DNA of 64,000 bases. Source: Achatina immaculata (lineage: Eukaryota; Mollusca; Gastropoda; Stylommatophora; Achatinidae). The notes under the pieces are model-generated. The model worked only from the letters and a program-made list of their open reading frames with translations. It made no database searches and was not told the DNA's origin. The position numbers were made by a program, and so were the translations under genes. Positions 34,001-46,319 of the stretch are shown piece by piece; positions within the stretch are counted from its first letter, which is position 1; every line of letters starts with the position of its first letter. The stretch spans positions 51,019,738-51,083,737 of the forward strand of contig CM019702.1 in NCBI GenBank assembly GCA_009760885.1, in the 5' to 3' direction.

Positions 34001-37000
34001 ATTTGGCAAAAGCAACATACAAAGAATTAGAAATAAAGTGAAAAGTTCAACTAGAAGAGATAAAAAAGAATTGCATGGACAATATGTCGAAAGAAGCGGA
34101 GAAAGCAGTGAAAACATGAGACAGCAAAACTCTATATAACATATAACAGAGGCTAACAAGTTCTACTGCGTCTAAATAAAGACCGATCCTTAATAAAACT
34201 GACACACTTTTAACATCAACTAAAGATCAAAAGCAAAGATGGGCCGAACAATTCCAAGAAATACTTAATTAACCACACGCATATGAATTGATAGACCTTG
34301 AAACTGACTTACCAGTCCCACAACTTTAGTGTCGGCCTAGATGAAATTACATTGAACGTAACTGAAATTGAATCTAGTGACTAATTACAAAGCTACAAGT
34401 GAAGATGAAATAACAGCCGAAATGTTAAAAGCTATTAACAGTGACAATATGAGCCAAGTACAGAGAATGTTTAATAAAGTTTGGAAAGAAGAAAATGTCC
34501 CTTCTAAATGGAAAAAAGAAATACTTAGCAAGTGTGATAATTGGAGAGGAGTAACTTTACTGTCAGTTGTGTCAAAAGTATTTTGTAAAGTTTTTCTGAA
34601 TAGACTTAAAGATATAGTGGATACTATAATGAGAGAAGAACAAGTAGGATTTCGAAAAGGGAGAAGCTGTCTGGACCAGATCTTTGCATTAAGAATAATA
34701 CTTGAAGAACATATTGAAAAGCAAAGGCCATTAATCCTGAACTTCATAGACGTTAAAAAGGCATTTAATAGCATACACAGAGATTCATTGCGTAGAATGT
34801 TAAGACTATAATGAATACCATCTAAGATTGTCAGCGTCATTAAGGATCTCTACAATGGATATGTTTGTGTAATCAACACAGAAGAAGGAATTTTTCCAGA
34901 CTGAAACAGGCGTGAAACAAGGATGTATATTATCTTCCTTCCGTTTTAGAATTTCCATAGACTTCATAACGAAAAATGTTGCACAGGTAAAACGTGCATT
35001 GACTGGGTACATGAGACCCAGATGGAAGATCTTGATTTTATAGATGACATAACTCTTATCAGTGACAATGTGAACTCTATGCAAGAAAAAGCGGATGCCC
35101 CATCTTCATTGCTTAACAAAAGAGGACTGAAATTTAAAAAAAACTGGAAGAATTTCGTTACATCATATATCTTCATTGCCACAAAGAGTTTGGAACCAAA
35201 CAGGAAAAAAGAGAAAAAGTGACACCAAGAAAGTCCAGAAGACAGAGGAAAATAGAAGCAATAAGACAGCAGAAGAACCATGCCCGGAAAATGTTCAAGA
35301 AGGCACATGAATCGGAAAAGGGAGGACTAACACAGGTTTGGCATCTAAAATTCCAGCACAATGCCCTTTGCAGAGCTGAAAGACTATGTAAAAGGAAGAG
35401 GGAAACCAGATACGCAAGAGAGAAGTTCTACAGAGATCCCTTCGGATTTGCCAAGCAGTTATTTGAACAGCCAAAATCAGGTACGCTGAAAGCAGGTAAG
35501 GAGGTGGTCGAGGAACATCTGAGCAAGACATACTCTGATAAAAATCAGCATACACCTCTCGAGCAGATGAAAGGTCTAGTGTGGCCCTGTGCACCAGGCA
35601 GCAAATTCAAATGCAGCCCACCAACCTTACAAGAAGTAGAGAGCGTTGTAAGAAAAGCTAAAGGCAAGTCAGCACCAGGCCCAAATGGCGTTCGTTATAT
35701 ACTATACAAAAGAGGCCCTGAAGTACTAAAGAAGTTTCATAAACTCCTATGAACAGCATGGACCAAAGGAGTCATATGTAAAGAATTGAAAAAGACTAAC
35801 GGAGTATACATTGCATTCAAAAGGAGTAGAATTCCACTGAAATCAACCAGTTCAGACCGATCTCACTTCTGCATGTGGAAGGAAAGATATTCTTCTCTGT
35901 GATGGCAAGGAGAATAACAACATACCTCCTAGATAATGGTTACGTTGACACATCCGGGCAGAAGGGAGGAATTCCAGGTTTCCCAGGATGTCTCGAGAAT
36001 GCTTCAATGATTTGGGAAGCTATTCAGCAGGCAAAATCTGGAAAGCAAGATCTACAGGTAATATGGCTTGACCTAGCCAATGCGTATGGCTCAGTACCGC
36101 ACCAGATGATATGGCTAGCACTAGACATGTATCATGTGCCAAAAGAAATCACAAATATGCTGAAAAGGTACTTCACAGGGTTCCTCAATATATTTGGAAC
36201 ATCAGGATATACTACAAGATGGATTGAGCTCCAGGTAGGAATTGCAATGGGTTGTACAATATCTCCCATACTGTTCGTACTAGCCATGCAGGTAATCTTG
36301 AAAGCAGCAGAAAGAGCAGCAGAAGGCCCAGGGTTCAGAAATGGATGTCAAATGCCACCACTAAAAGCATTCATGGATGACACAACAGTAATAACAACCA
36401 GTGAAGCACAGGCACGAAAGATGTTAGAGCGTTTGGACAACCTTATCATATGGTGCCGCATGAGCTTCAAGCCAAAGAAGTCAAGAAGTCTGTCACTCAT
36501 GAAAGGGAAAGTGATAGAAAGATCGTACACAGTGACAAATCAAATAATCCCAACTGTAGGGGAAGAGCCAGTGAAGAGCCTTGGCAGAGTATATGATGCA
36601 TCCATGAAGGACTCAAGCGCTGTGAAGCAGGTTATAGAAATGGCGCAGAATGGACTGAACATCATAGACAAAAGCAGGCTACTGGGGAAGTTCAAAATAA
36701 TGTGCCTCCAGTTCATGGTGATTTCAAAATTGATGTGGACACTACTCCTTCTTCTTCTTCTTCGTTCGCTTCTACCACCAAGACTGCCCCGTGATCCTAC
36801 TGAATTTACTCCTGTGCTCCTTGATTGGTCCTGTGGTCCTCCTGTGGTCCCCGAGAGCGCCACAAGAGATCCCAAGAGGACCACATGAGGTTCAGAGTGT
36901 CCCAGGACTTGGGACTGTAATCTCGGTGGGTCGCAGAAGCGGGATTGCGTGACATTGTGGTTTTCATTGCACCAGTTTAATCTAGAGTTGTAGTTTAACT

Positions 37001-40000
37001 CCTGGGTTAAGCCGGTTCAGTCAATCCGCCCCATTATGAGTGCACATAGAACGTGGCCGGCCTCCAGAGCAGAAGTGCCTTGATTGGAGCAGTCCTGACT
37101 GGTTACTTCAGTTAATCCTTTCTTCACTTAATCCGTTCTTTCACCTTTTCCACGGTGGCGCCGCGCCTCAACCCCATTCACACCTTTCTTCACTGGCCGG
37201 AGGAGCCCCACTCCACGCATGGCAGCTGAAGAATCTCTCCAGCAGCAGGTTTTAAATCATAGCTTTACCTCTCTCAGATGAGCTACCACAAAAGACTCTC
37301 ATCTACCCGAAGCGTCTGGTTTTCAGGCGCCAGATATTCACCCCTTCTCCTTTCAGTTTGAACAGTTCCGCCACTAGAAGGCCAGGAGCTTGACTTGACT
37401 ATCAGAGGTGATTTGAGACGCACGCCTTGGAGACATTTAATTGGAGTGAAGAGCGTACCCCCACCCCACCTAGCAGTCCTTAGAACCTGGCCACTACCCA
37501 TTTACTAAGTAAATACCAGCACAGTAGAGGCAGTCGAAAGAAAGATAAATAAAGCATAAGAAAGTGGTTGGGCGTACCACCAGGATTAACTGATGTAGCA
37601 CTGTACAGTAAGAAGAGCAAATTGCAGCTACCATTCAAATCTGTGGTTGAAGAATACAAGGTAGGAAAAACAAGACATGCAATGATGCTACAAGAATCTA
37701 CAGATCCGGTGGTACGAGAAGTGCAGCCAACACTTAAAACTGGACGAAGATGGAAAGTAAGTGAGGAAGTGACCACAGCCAGGGAAACGCAGGAGCTGAA
37801 AGAAGTAATAGGGTACACCCAGACCAACAGAAGGGGATTTGGTCATGGTGAAATCAAATGATGGTCAAAGGCCTCCTGCAAGGAAAGAAGGGATATGATC
37901 ATCAGTGAAGTAAGGAATTCAGAGGATGACAAGCGGGTCCAGAAGACAGTCCAACAGGCACAGCAAGGTCAGTGGACAACATGGGAGGAAGTCTTGCAGA
38001 GATCACTAACATGGGAGGAAGTCCTGCAGAGATCACTACCATGGGAGGAAGTCCTGCAGAGATCACTAACATGGAATGACATTTGGAAAATGGCACCTTT
38101 GAAACTCAGCTTCATCATCAGAGCTACTTATGATCTTCTGCCTACATGATCCAAGCTATATAAATGGGGTTTATCAGAAAACACAAAGTGCTCTCTCTGC
38201 AACGAAAGGCAAACATTGGAACATGTGCGTCAGCGTTAGCCCAAAGACGTTACACCTGGTGGCACAACAGAGTGCTGCAGGAACTAGTAGCAATTGTGGA
38301 TAGGGCAAAAGATAAAGCAAATAACAACAAAAGAGTTGAGGTTCCACCGAAATACTTCATAGGTGCTGGTACGACATCAAATATTGAAATCAGTGACATT
38401 CCCTTACCATCACTGCTAGATGGTACAAATGACTGGGAAGTGACAGCGGACCTTCCAGAAAGAAGAGAATACCCGACTGCCATCAAGAACACAGGAATGC
38501 GACCGGACATTGTAGTGTACTCCACAGAAAAACAGGAACTAATAATGCTCGAGCTTACGGTCCCGTACGAAACAAGAATAGAGGAGCAACATCTGTTCAA
38601 ATATGAGAAGTACAATGATCTGGTCAAGCAACTGAGGTAGGGGGCAGGAGTCAGGGCAAAAGTGATAGCTGTAGAAGTGGGAGCGAGAGGATTCATAGCA
38701 ACATCAGCATATGATCTATGTAAGCAACTTGGCTTAAAGGGACAAGCAAGAGCAAGGGCATTGAAAAGCCTTTCAGAAACAGCAGAAAAGGCCTCATGCT
38801 GGCTGTGGGGTATGCGAAACAAGCATTGAGAACATAAATAATTTCGTTTGTCACAACCAATACCAGTCCTCCGTAGCTAAATCGCTAAAAAAAAGTTCAG
38901 TGGCAACGGAAGATCGCGGGTTCAGTCCCGGCTCCGGGAAAAGTAACAACTCACAAGACCTCTGGGAGACATGACCCAGAGGGGCCCACCCACCCCCCTT
39001 AGAGTGTCAGGAGTTTAAAGGGCCGAAACACCTTTCTGGAAAGGGGGGGGGGGGGTGTCTTCCTTTGATGATCTGAAGGAGTTGAGTTGTTCCGCTCTCT
39101 ACAGTAGAGAGTTTCTTGCACACAGAGACATCTCTCATATCTTTAATGGAGCTGTCATACAAAGACATCTCCCTTACCTTTAATGGTGCTGTTATACGTA
39201 TAAATCTCTCATACCGTTAATAGAGCTGTTATAAACAAACATCTCTTACCTTTAATGGAGCTGTTATACAAAGAGATCTCTCCTACCTTTAATGGTGCTG
39301 TTTTACATAGACATCTCTCATACCTTTATTGGAGCTGTTATACACAGCCATCTCTCATACATTTAATGGAGCAGTTATGCACAGAGACCTCTCATATCTT
39401 TATTGGAACTGTTATTTATGGTCATATCTTGTACGGTTAATGGAGCTGTTATACACAGAGATCTCTCGTACCTATAAATGTGCTGTTATACATAAGCATC
39501 TCTCACACCTTTAAAGGACATGTAATGCACAGACATCTCTAATACCTTTAATGGAGCTGTTATACATAGATATCTTTCATACCTTTAATGGGGTTGTAAT
39601 GCACAGACATCTCTAATACCTTTAATGGTGCTGTTATACACAGACATCTCTCTAGTGTGATAAGAGCTGTAATCCAGGCAGTGACTCGAGTGAATGTCGC
39701 ATGTGGCATTGAACTTGTCAGATACTGGATCTCTGTAGCATCGAAAGGCAGATCAGCATCTGCAAAAGCTGGAGTCAAACACAGATTTGTCCAGATGAGC
39801 GTAGACAGGCAACCGATATCAGACACTGCAAGACCTGGTTGTTGTCATACAACAAATCTTAAATTAACATATGTCTATTCACTCGCTGGTGCTAGAAGCA
39901 GGCAGCGCACTACAAGAAATTCACAATCATCATCATGTGTTTAAGTCAGCTCGCAAAAATCTAATGTACATTTCTTTGATCACTTTCAGTAATGTGTAAA

Positions 40001-43000
40001 GTCTTTATTTATTATATCTCACTTTATCTCTCTGATGTCATAAATTTAGTGTTTATTTATAACATCTTCATTTTACCTCTTTGATATCATCAGTCAGTCT
40101 TTATTAATATCACTATATATCTCTGCTTTTTCTTCTATTTCTATCATGATAGTTACATCACATTCTCGTTCAAACATTAATACATTTACATCATACTCTT
40201 TTCCAAAAATTAATATTGTTGCATCACATTCTCTTCCAAACAGTCACATCATATTCTCTTCCAAACATTAATAAAGTGCATCACATTCTCCTCTAAACAT
40301 TAATATAGTTATATCATATTCTATTCCAAACATTAATATCACTACATCACATTCACTTCCGATAATTATATAGCTACATCCCATTCATTTCCGAACATTA
40401 ATAGTTAAATCACCCTCAGTTCCGAAGATTAATATAGTTACACCACATTCTCTTCCAAACATTAATATAGTTACATCACCTTCAGTTTCAAACATTAATA
40501 TAGTTACATCACATTCACTTTCGAAAATTGATATCGTTTCATCACATTCACTTCTGAGCGTTAATATAGTTACATCACATTCACTTCCGAACATTAATGT
40601 AGTTACATCACATTTTCTTAATAACATTAATATAGTTACATCACAATTTCGTCAAAAGATTATTATAGCTACATCACATTCCCTTCCAAACATTAATATA
40701 GTTACATCACTTCTCTTCAAAACATTAATATAGATAAGTCAGATTCTCTTCCAAACACTAATATAGTTACATCACATTTTCTTCCGACCATTATTATACT
40801 TACATCACATTCTCTTCCAATCATTAATATCGTTACATCACATTCACTTCCGAATTGTAATACATTTACATCAGATTCACTTCCGAACATTAATATAGTT
40901 ACATCACATTCTCTTCCGAACAATTATATAGTTACATCACATTATCTTCCGAACATTAATATAGTTACATCACATTCTCTTCCGAACATTAATATAGTTA
41001 CATCACATTCTCTTCCGAACAATTATATAGTTACATCACATTCTCTTCCGAACATCAATATAGTTACATCACATTCTATCCGGATCATCTTATTTTATTT
41101 CCTCTTTGTTTACATTAATCATTGTTAGAATCTTAGGTTGTTTAATCCTGCTCTCACTACGCTCCACTACCCTGATAATCAGCTTTTATTTGAGCCTTCA
41201 TGTTCTGATTTCTCCATCCACTCAGAGTTTCAGCTTAACTATAGCACAGATAAGTTTATTTCGTCTCAACACAAAATTTAAGCCATTAAAAATATTATAT
41301 CTTATCTCTAACAATTACAAAAATTATATCTTCCCTCTATCAAAAAAAAAATTATATCCTATCCCTAACATTTAAAAATGTTTTTCTTAATAAAAAACTC
41401 TTTCACATACCTGCTAATCACTCCCTGTCTATCTCTCCCTTCTATCTCTCCCTGTCTATCTCTTCCTGTCTATCTCTCCCTGCCTATCTCTTCCTGCCTA
41501 TCTCTTCCTGCCTATCTCTTCCTGCCTAACTTTTCCTGTTTATCTCATCCCTGCCTATCTTTCACTGCCTTTCTCTACTTGTCTCTCTCTCCTTGCCTAT
41601 CTCTCCATGTCTATATCTCCCCGTCTATCTCTCTCTGTCTATCTCTGCTTGCTTATCCGTACTTCCCTATCTCTACCTGCCTATCTCTACCTGCCTATCT
41701 CTCCTTGATTGTCTCTCACCGCCAATCTCTCTCTCTGCCTATCTCTACCTGCCTAACTTTCCCTGCCTATCTCTACCCGCCTAACTCTCCCTGCCTATCT
41801 CTACCTGCCTAACTCTCCCTGCCTATTTCTACCTGCCTAACTCTCCCTGCCTATCTCTACCCGCCTAACTCTCCCTGCCTGTCTCTACCTGCCTAGCTCT
41901 CCCTTCCTATCTCTACCTGCCTAACTCTCCCTGCTTATCTCTACCTGCCTATCCTATCTCTCCTTCCTATCTCTACCTGCCTAACTCTACCTGCCTATCT
42001 CTACCTGCCTATCCTATCTCTCCTTCCTATCTCTACCTGCCTAACTCTCCCTGCCTATCTCTACCTGCCTAACTACCTGCCTATCTCTACCTGCCTAACT
42101 CTCCCTGCCTATCTCTACCTGCCTATCCTATCTCTCCTTCCTATCTCTACCTGCCTATTCTATCTCTCCTTCCTATATCTACCTGCCTATCTTTCTCTCC
42201 TTCCTATCTCTACCTGCCTAACTCTACCTGCCTATCTCTACCTGCCTAACTCTCCCAGCCTATCTCTACCTGCCTAACTCTCCCTGCCTATCTCTACCTG
42301 CCTAACTCTACCTGCCTATCTCTACCTGCCTAACTCTCCCTGCCTATCTCTACCTGCCTATCCTATCTCTCCTTCCTATCTCTACCTGCCTATTCTATCT
42401 CTCCTTCCTATATCTACCTGCCTATCTTTCTCTCCTTCCTATCTCTACCTGCCTATCTTTCTCTCCTTCCTATCTCTACCTGCCTATCTTTCTCTCCTTC
42501 CTATCTCTACCTGCCTATCTTATCTCTCCTTCCCCATCTCTCTTTGCCTATCTCTGCTTGCCTATCTGTCCTTTCCAATCTCTACCTGCCTATCTGTCCT
42601 TGCCTATCTCCCCTTGCCTATCTCTACCTGCCTATCTCTCCTTGCATATCTCTCCCTTTCTCTCTCTCCCTGTCTATCTCTCCCTGCCTATCTCATCCTG
42701 CCTATCTCTCCCTTTCTATCTCTCCCTGTCTATCTCTCCCTGCCTATCTCACCCTGCCTATCTCTCCCTTTCTATCTCACCCTGCCTATCTCTCCCTTTC
42801 TATCTCTCCCTGCCTATCTCTCCTTGTCTATCTCTCCATTTATATCTCTCCATGCCTATCTCTCCCTTCTATATCTCCCTGTCTATCTCTCCTAACCTAT
42901 CTCTCCTTGCATGTCTGTCTTTGCCTATCTCTACCTGCCTATCTCTTCTTCCTATCTCTACCTGCCTATCTTTCTCTCCTTCCTATCTCTACCTGCCTAT

Positions 43001-43934
43001 CTTTCTCTCCTTCCTATCTCTACCTGCCTATCCTATCTCTCCTTGCCTATTTTTACCTGCCTATCTCTCCTTGCCTATTTCTACCTGCCTATCTTTCTCT
43101 CCTTCCTATCTCTACCTGCCTATCCTATCTCTCTTTGCCTATCTCTCCTTGATTATCTCTCCTGCCTATTTCTACCTGCCTATCTATCCTTGCCTATTTC
43201 TACCTGCCTATCTCTCCTTGCCTATTTCTACCTGCCTATCTCTCCTTGCCTATATCTACCTGCCTATCTCTCCTTACCTATTTCTACCTGCCTATCTCTC
43301 CTTGCCTATTTATACCTGCCTATCTCTCTTTGCCTATCTCTACCTGCCTATCTGTCCTTGCCTATCTCCCCTTGCCTATCTCTACCTGCCTATCTCTCTT
43401 TGCATATCTCTCCCTTTCTATCTCTCCATGCCTATCTCTCCCTTTCTATATCTCCCTGTCTATCTCTCCCTGTGTATCTCTCCCTGCCTATCTCTCGCTG
43501 CCTATCTCTCCATTACTATCTGTCCCGGAGCCAAAATTCCGCAAAGGACATCCAAATGACTGACTGATACATTTTACTGGATAAAACGAAACTTCTGTAC
43601 AAAACTGACCCGGTTTCTGAGACACACACACACACAAACTGTTTCTTGAGACAAAAAAAAAAGAGATCTGTTTCTGGGTTAAATCATATTCAGAGCTGGA
43701 AATAGAGAGAGTTATCTTACCTAGAAGACTAACATTGACCGGGTCGTGGAAGCCTTGCCTCATGAAGCAGATGATGTTAATGACATTTGCAGAAATACCA
43801 AAAACGTCGATCATCTGACATATAACAGCTAAAACAATCCACTGGTAAACAAGGATGTCGCTGTCTGAAAACAAGACATCTCCTTTGACGTGACTAGAAG
43901 ATTCTTCTCCTGGACGATCTGCTGGAGCCTCCAT
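30465..43934 (-). CDS. Receptor gene B: class A GPCR, putative chemosensory-type orphan receptor (3 exons)
   Basis: Paralogue of A and C with the same three-exon structure: 43934-43721, 39834-39620, 31064-30465, giving 342 aa. Donors are CTAG|GTAAGA and AAAG|GTATTA; acceptors are CAACCAG|GT and TTACAG|GTG. TM1 is followed by NVSLLGLAVSDIG across the first junction, giving the N1.50 and D2.50 signature. E133-R134-C135 replaces DRY. ECL2 has NKTLIG, the third intracellular loop has RNQKVAKM, and TM7 has SSVNIFVYY. Intron 2 is swollen to about 8.6 kb by nested retroelements; intron 1 (about 3.9 kb) contains a 2.1-kb CT-rich minisatellite. The ATG is preceded by a 32-bp minisatellite carrying 3'-splice-site-like sequence, so a 5' untranslated exon may exist upstream. 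All frames are open, so it appears intact, but expression is unproven. Confidence 0.87.
31190..31795. repeat. 46-bp minisatellite in gene B intron 2
   Basis: About 13 units containing GAAAGATTATTACTGTGAGA and AAGGAACTTCTTTATGAAAG. Confidence 0.95.
31811..33308. repeat. 748-bp tandem duplication
   Basis: Units 31811-32558 and 32559-33308, very similar, with a short shared AGGTA at the junctions. Minus-strand frames in both copies are not recognised and are probably not genes. Confidence 0.88.
33380..35195 (+). mobile_element. Decayed APE-type LINE (endonuclease end plus RT)
   Basis: Endonuclease C-terminal remnant [20 protein letters not shown] then RTRNKIDHFLY (about 33500-33595), a decayed linker, then an RT piece at 34368-34811 (KVWKEENVPSKWKKEI, a GFRKGRSCLDQI segment, a FIDVKKAFNSI segment) and an RT motif C remnant DFIDDITLIS near 35030. 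Many stops and frame changes. It ends where the R2-group element begins. Confidence 0.85.
36746..37490. mobile_element. GC-rich repeat element X, copy 2 (nested)
   Basis: Begins (CTT)n then CGTTCGCTTCTACCACCAA and ends GCAGTCCTTAGAACCTGG, like 17071-18562 but half the length. Inserted in the R2-group ORF; flanks GGACACTAC and GGCCACTAC suggest a target duplication. Confidence 0.75.
37981..38072 (+). repeat. 30-bp in-frame triplication in R2-group ORF
   Basis: Three units coding TWEEVLQRSL (the third begins PWEE) where the family normally has one. Confidence 0.88.
38870..39000 (+). mobile_element. tRNA-derived SINE-like sequence
   Basis: CCGTAGCTAAATCGCT resembles an A box and CGGGTTCAGTCCC a B box about 45 bp later, at the right place for a tRNA-like pol III promoter. 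Followed by GC-rich body and homopolymers. Borders unclear. Confidence 0.45.
39115..39619 (-). repeat. Exon-2-derived splice-donor minisatellite, gene B
   Basis: Around 13-14 units of about 37 bp directly intronic of exon 2 B, with the same exon-end plus donor content as in A and C. Units are more diverged than in C. Confidence 0.88.
39620..39834 (-). CDS. Gene B exon 2 (TM2, TM3, ERC)
   Basis: 215 bp. It reads GLAVSDIGCLSTLIW, then ADLPFDATEIQYLTS, then TM3 and TLERCLCITAPLK, ending in phase 0 before donor GTATTA. Continued translation past the donor runs into repeat copies of the same exon end and stops, which supports the exon boundary. Confidence 0.87.
39960..41380. repeat. 33-bp minisatellite and flanks, gene B intron 1
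   Basis: 40140-41090: units of ATATAGTTACATCACATTCT plus CTTCCGAACATTA. Period 33 gives false minus-strand frames (ECDVTILMFG). Flanks hold nothing recognised. Confidence 0.93.
41395..43530. repeat. 2.1-kb CT-rich 14-bp minisatellite, gene B intron 1
   Basis: Over 140 units of CTATCTCTACCTGC type, almost purine-free on the plus strand. Open in all forward frames because units lack stops; the long LSLPAYLSLPISP frames are artefacts. Confidence 0.95.
43721..43934 (-). CDS. Gene B exon 1 (N terminus, TM1)
   Basis: 214 bp from a true ATG (MEAPADRPGEESSS) through TM1 (WIVLAVICQMIDVFGISAN) to NVSLL and a split Gly. Donor is GTAAGA. The N terminus differs from A and C; TM1 and the stretch after it are conserved. 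Confidence 0.87.
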
Positions 43935-43944
43935 TTCTTTCCCA

Positions 43945-44330
43945 GTCTCTGGTCTGGAGATTAGAAGCAGAAAAGTGTCTCTGGTCTGGAGATTAGAAGC
44001 GGAAAAGTGTCTCTGGTCTGGAGATTAGAAACAGAAAAGTGTCTCTGGTCTGGAGATTAGAAGCAGAAAAGTGTCTCTGGTCTGGAGATTAGAAACAGAA
44101 AAGTGTCTCTGGTCTGGAGATTAGAAGCAGAAAAGTGTCTCTGGTCTGGAGATTAGAAGCAGAAAAGTGTCTCTGGTCTGGAGATTAGAAGCAGAAAAGT
44201 GTCTCTGGTCTGGAGATTAGAAGCAGAAAAGTGTCTCTGGTCTGGAGATTAGAAGCAGAAAAGTGTCTCTGGTCTGGAGATTAGAAGCAGAAAAGAGTCT
44301 CTGGTCTGGAGATTAGAAGCAGAAAAGTGC
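43945..44330 (-). repeat. 32-bp minisatellite upstream of gene B ATG
   Basis: About 12 units. On the minus strand each reads TTTTCTGCTTCTAATCTCCAG followed by ACCAGAGAC, resembling a polypyrimidine tract plus AG acceptor. The last unit ends about 20 bases before the exon 1 ATG. It could be repeated 3' splice sites of a 5' UTR exon, or simply leader sequence. Confidence 0.75.
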
Positions 44331-44339
44331 CGATGATTT

Positions 44340-45610
44340 TGATCGGCCAGTCTTTGCTTAAAATATGTGTTAGTTTCACGAACTTAGTGTACAGATCACT
44401 TTGTTTTACTTTGAAATTTATTTGAAGAACTTACACTTTACACTTTACACTTTGTAATTTGTTTGAAAAACTTACACTTCATACTTTGTACTGTAGTTGA
44501 AATTTTTACACAATGCACTCTGTATTTTTTCAGGGACTTACATTTGTATACTATATTTATACGTAATTGTGAACCTTCTTATCTATACTGTTGCCTAAGT
44601 TTTATTTTGTATTTTTATCGTATAAGAACGCTTTTATATTTTACAAGAAAATATACTATCAAAGCTGACATTTGACAGGTGCGGATCTGTCTTTGTTAAA
44701 AAGTTTTGTGTGAACATAAAGAATATATGTAAGTTTAATAGCATGTCAGTTTCTATAAGTTGATGGCACAAGTGAACCACATGTATAGTTATATTTGGTG
44801 ATTTATTTCTAGTATAGAAAAATAAGGTTACTATCTCATCTACCAGTTCCAAGCTGACCTCTGACCTCTGCCTCACGTCTGGCAGAGAGTCACTTATTAA
44901 TAATTGTCTTGCAGTGTCATGTAGCGTCATGTCAGGTCATGTCATGATGTCACTGTTATTAAAGAATGGTTTCAAAAACTTCACACTGGCACCTTCATGG
45001 TCTGAACTAGACGTAAATATTACCTGTGTTAAATATTGTCTGTGATAATGAAACAGCCAGATATGGCTGTGTCTGAACATAAATGCTGTACCAGTTCAAC
45101 AGAAATAATAATTAACAAGCAGACAGTTTAGAGTGATAATCTCAGTGATTTTGAATTATCGGGACAGTCTGATATGATCACATATAAATCATATATTCTG
45201 GTAGTTTTGATAAATGGTTGGCAAGTTGATATAGGGAGCTAGTTTGATATTAATTCCTGGAACCAGTGATGTCAGTACATGTCACGTTGATTGACATCTG
45301 GCGCTAGAGACAAGTCACAACGGAAAAAGCAAGGAACTCGATAAAATGTGATTACATTTCTGTGTGAGGAAAATATATGATTCAGGAGCAGACAAAAAGT
45401 TCTTTTTTATGTTTTGAGTCGTAGGATAAATGACGACTTCACTCAAGATCTTCCTCTGTCTCTAGTTAAGATCTTTCTTCAGTGTTCAGGAACAGAGCAA
45501 CATGTTCTATTTGTCTTTTCAGTTTTTCCATGCAAATAATTAATGAACAATTTTGCTGAAGATAGGGGAAATGTACAGGACAAGAGACGTAATCCTCGCA
45601 TGTTAGACAT
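44340..45610. other. 5' flank of gene B
   Basis: AT-rich with ACACTTTACACTTT repeats near 44440. No gene recognised; upstream exons or promoter of B may lie here but none could be picked. Confidence 0.5.
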
Positions 45611-45619
45611 ATTTGTGTT

Positions 45620-46250
45620 GCGACTGTCTTGCTAGTACCTTCAGTCTTGCTAGTACCTTCAGTCTTGCTAGTACCTTCAGTCTTGATAGTACCTTCAGTC
45701 TTGCTAGTACCTTCAGTCTTGATAGTACCTTCAGTCTTGCTAATACCTTCAGTCTTGCTAGTACCTTCAGTCTTGCTAGTACCTTCAGTCTTGCTAGTAC
45801 CTTCAGTCTTGATAGTACCTTCAGTCTTGCTAATACCTTCAGTCTTGCTAGTACCTTACACCTTGCTAGTACCTTCAGTCTTCTTAGTACCTTCAGTCTT
45901 GCTAGTACCTTCAGTCTTGCTAGTACCTTCCGTCTTGCTAGTACCTTCAGTCTTGCTAGTACCTTCAGTCTTGCTAGTACCTTCAGTCTTGCTAGTACCT
46001 TCAGTCTTGCTAGTACCTTCAGTCTTGCTAATACCTTCAGTCTTGCTAATACCTTCAGTCTTGCTAATACCTTCAGTCTTGCTAGTACCTTCAGTCTTCT
46101 TAGTACCTTCAGTCTTGCTAGTACCTTCAGTCTTGCTAGTACCTTCAGTCTTGCTAATACCTTCAGTCTTGCTAATACCTTCAGTCTTGCTAGTACCTTC
46201 AGTCTTCTTAGTACCTTCAGTCTTGCTAGTACCTTCAGTCTTGGTGTCTG
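45620..46250. repeat. 18-bp minisatellite
   Basis: About 35 units of CTTGCTAGTACCTTCAGT. Period 18 leaves three long false frames (LARLKV, ASTFSL, LVPSVL). Confidence 0.97.
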
Positions 46251-46319
46251 TCCTCCATGCTTTTTCATCTCGAGTCTTTGTTTACTACCTGCACAGTCGT
46301 CGGCAGGTTCTTCTCCACT

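Larger units (their letters stand above)
35195..38830 (+). mobile_element. R2-group (RLE-type) LINE, split by an insertion
   Basis: One element in two parts, 35195-36745 and 37499-38830. Non-LTR retrotransposon using target-primed reverse transcription. Landmarks in order: TPRKSRRQRKIEAIRQQ, KGKSAPGPNGVRY (RT), GGIPGFPGCLENAS, WLDLANAYGSVPHQ, motif C FMDDTTV (about 36370), FKPKKSRSLSL, then after the insertion KWLGVPPGLT, a CSLC...H finger remnant (fourth Cys replaced by Arg), and a restriction-like endonuclease RPDIVVYS...LELTVPYE near 38500-38565. Several stops and frame changes, so defective. Confidence 0.85.

Noticed and set aside
38878..38950. Functional tRNA gene
   Set aside because: A- and B-box-like motifs are present, but no proper acceptor or anticodon stem forms; a tRNA-derived SINE fits better.
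42544..43567. Frames of 200-333 codons rich in Leu, Ser, Pro, Tyr (LSLPAYLSLPISP)
   Set aside because: CT-rich 14-bp array open in all three forward frames; lies inside a receptor intron.
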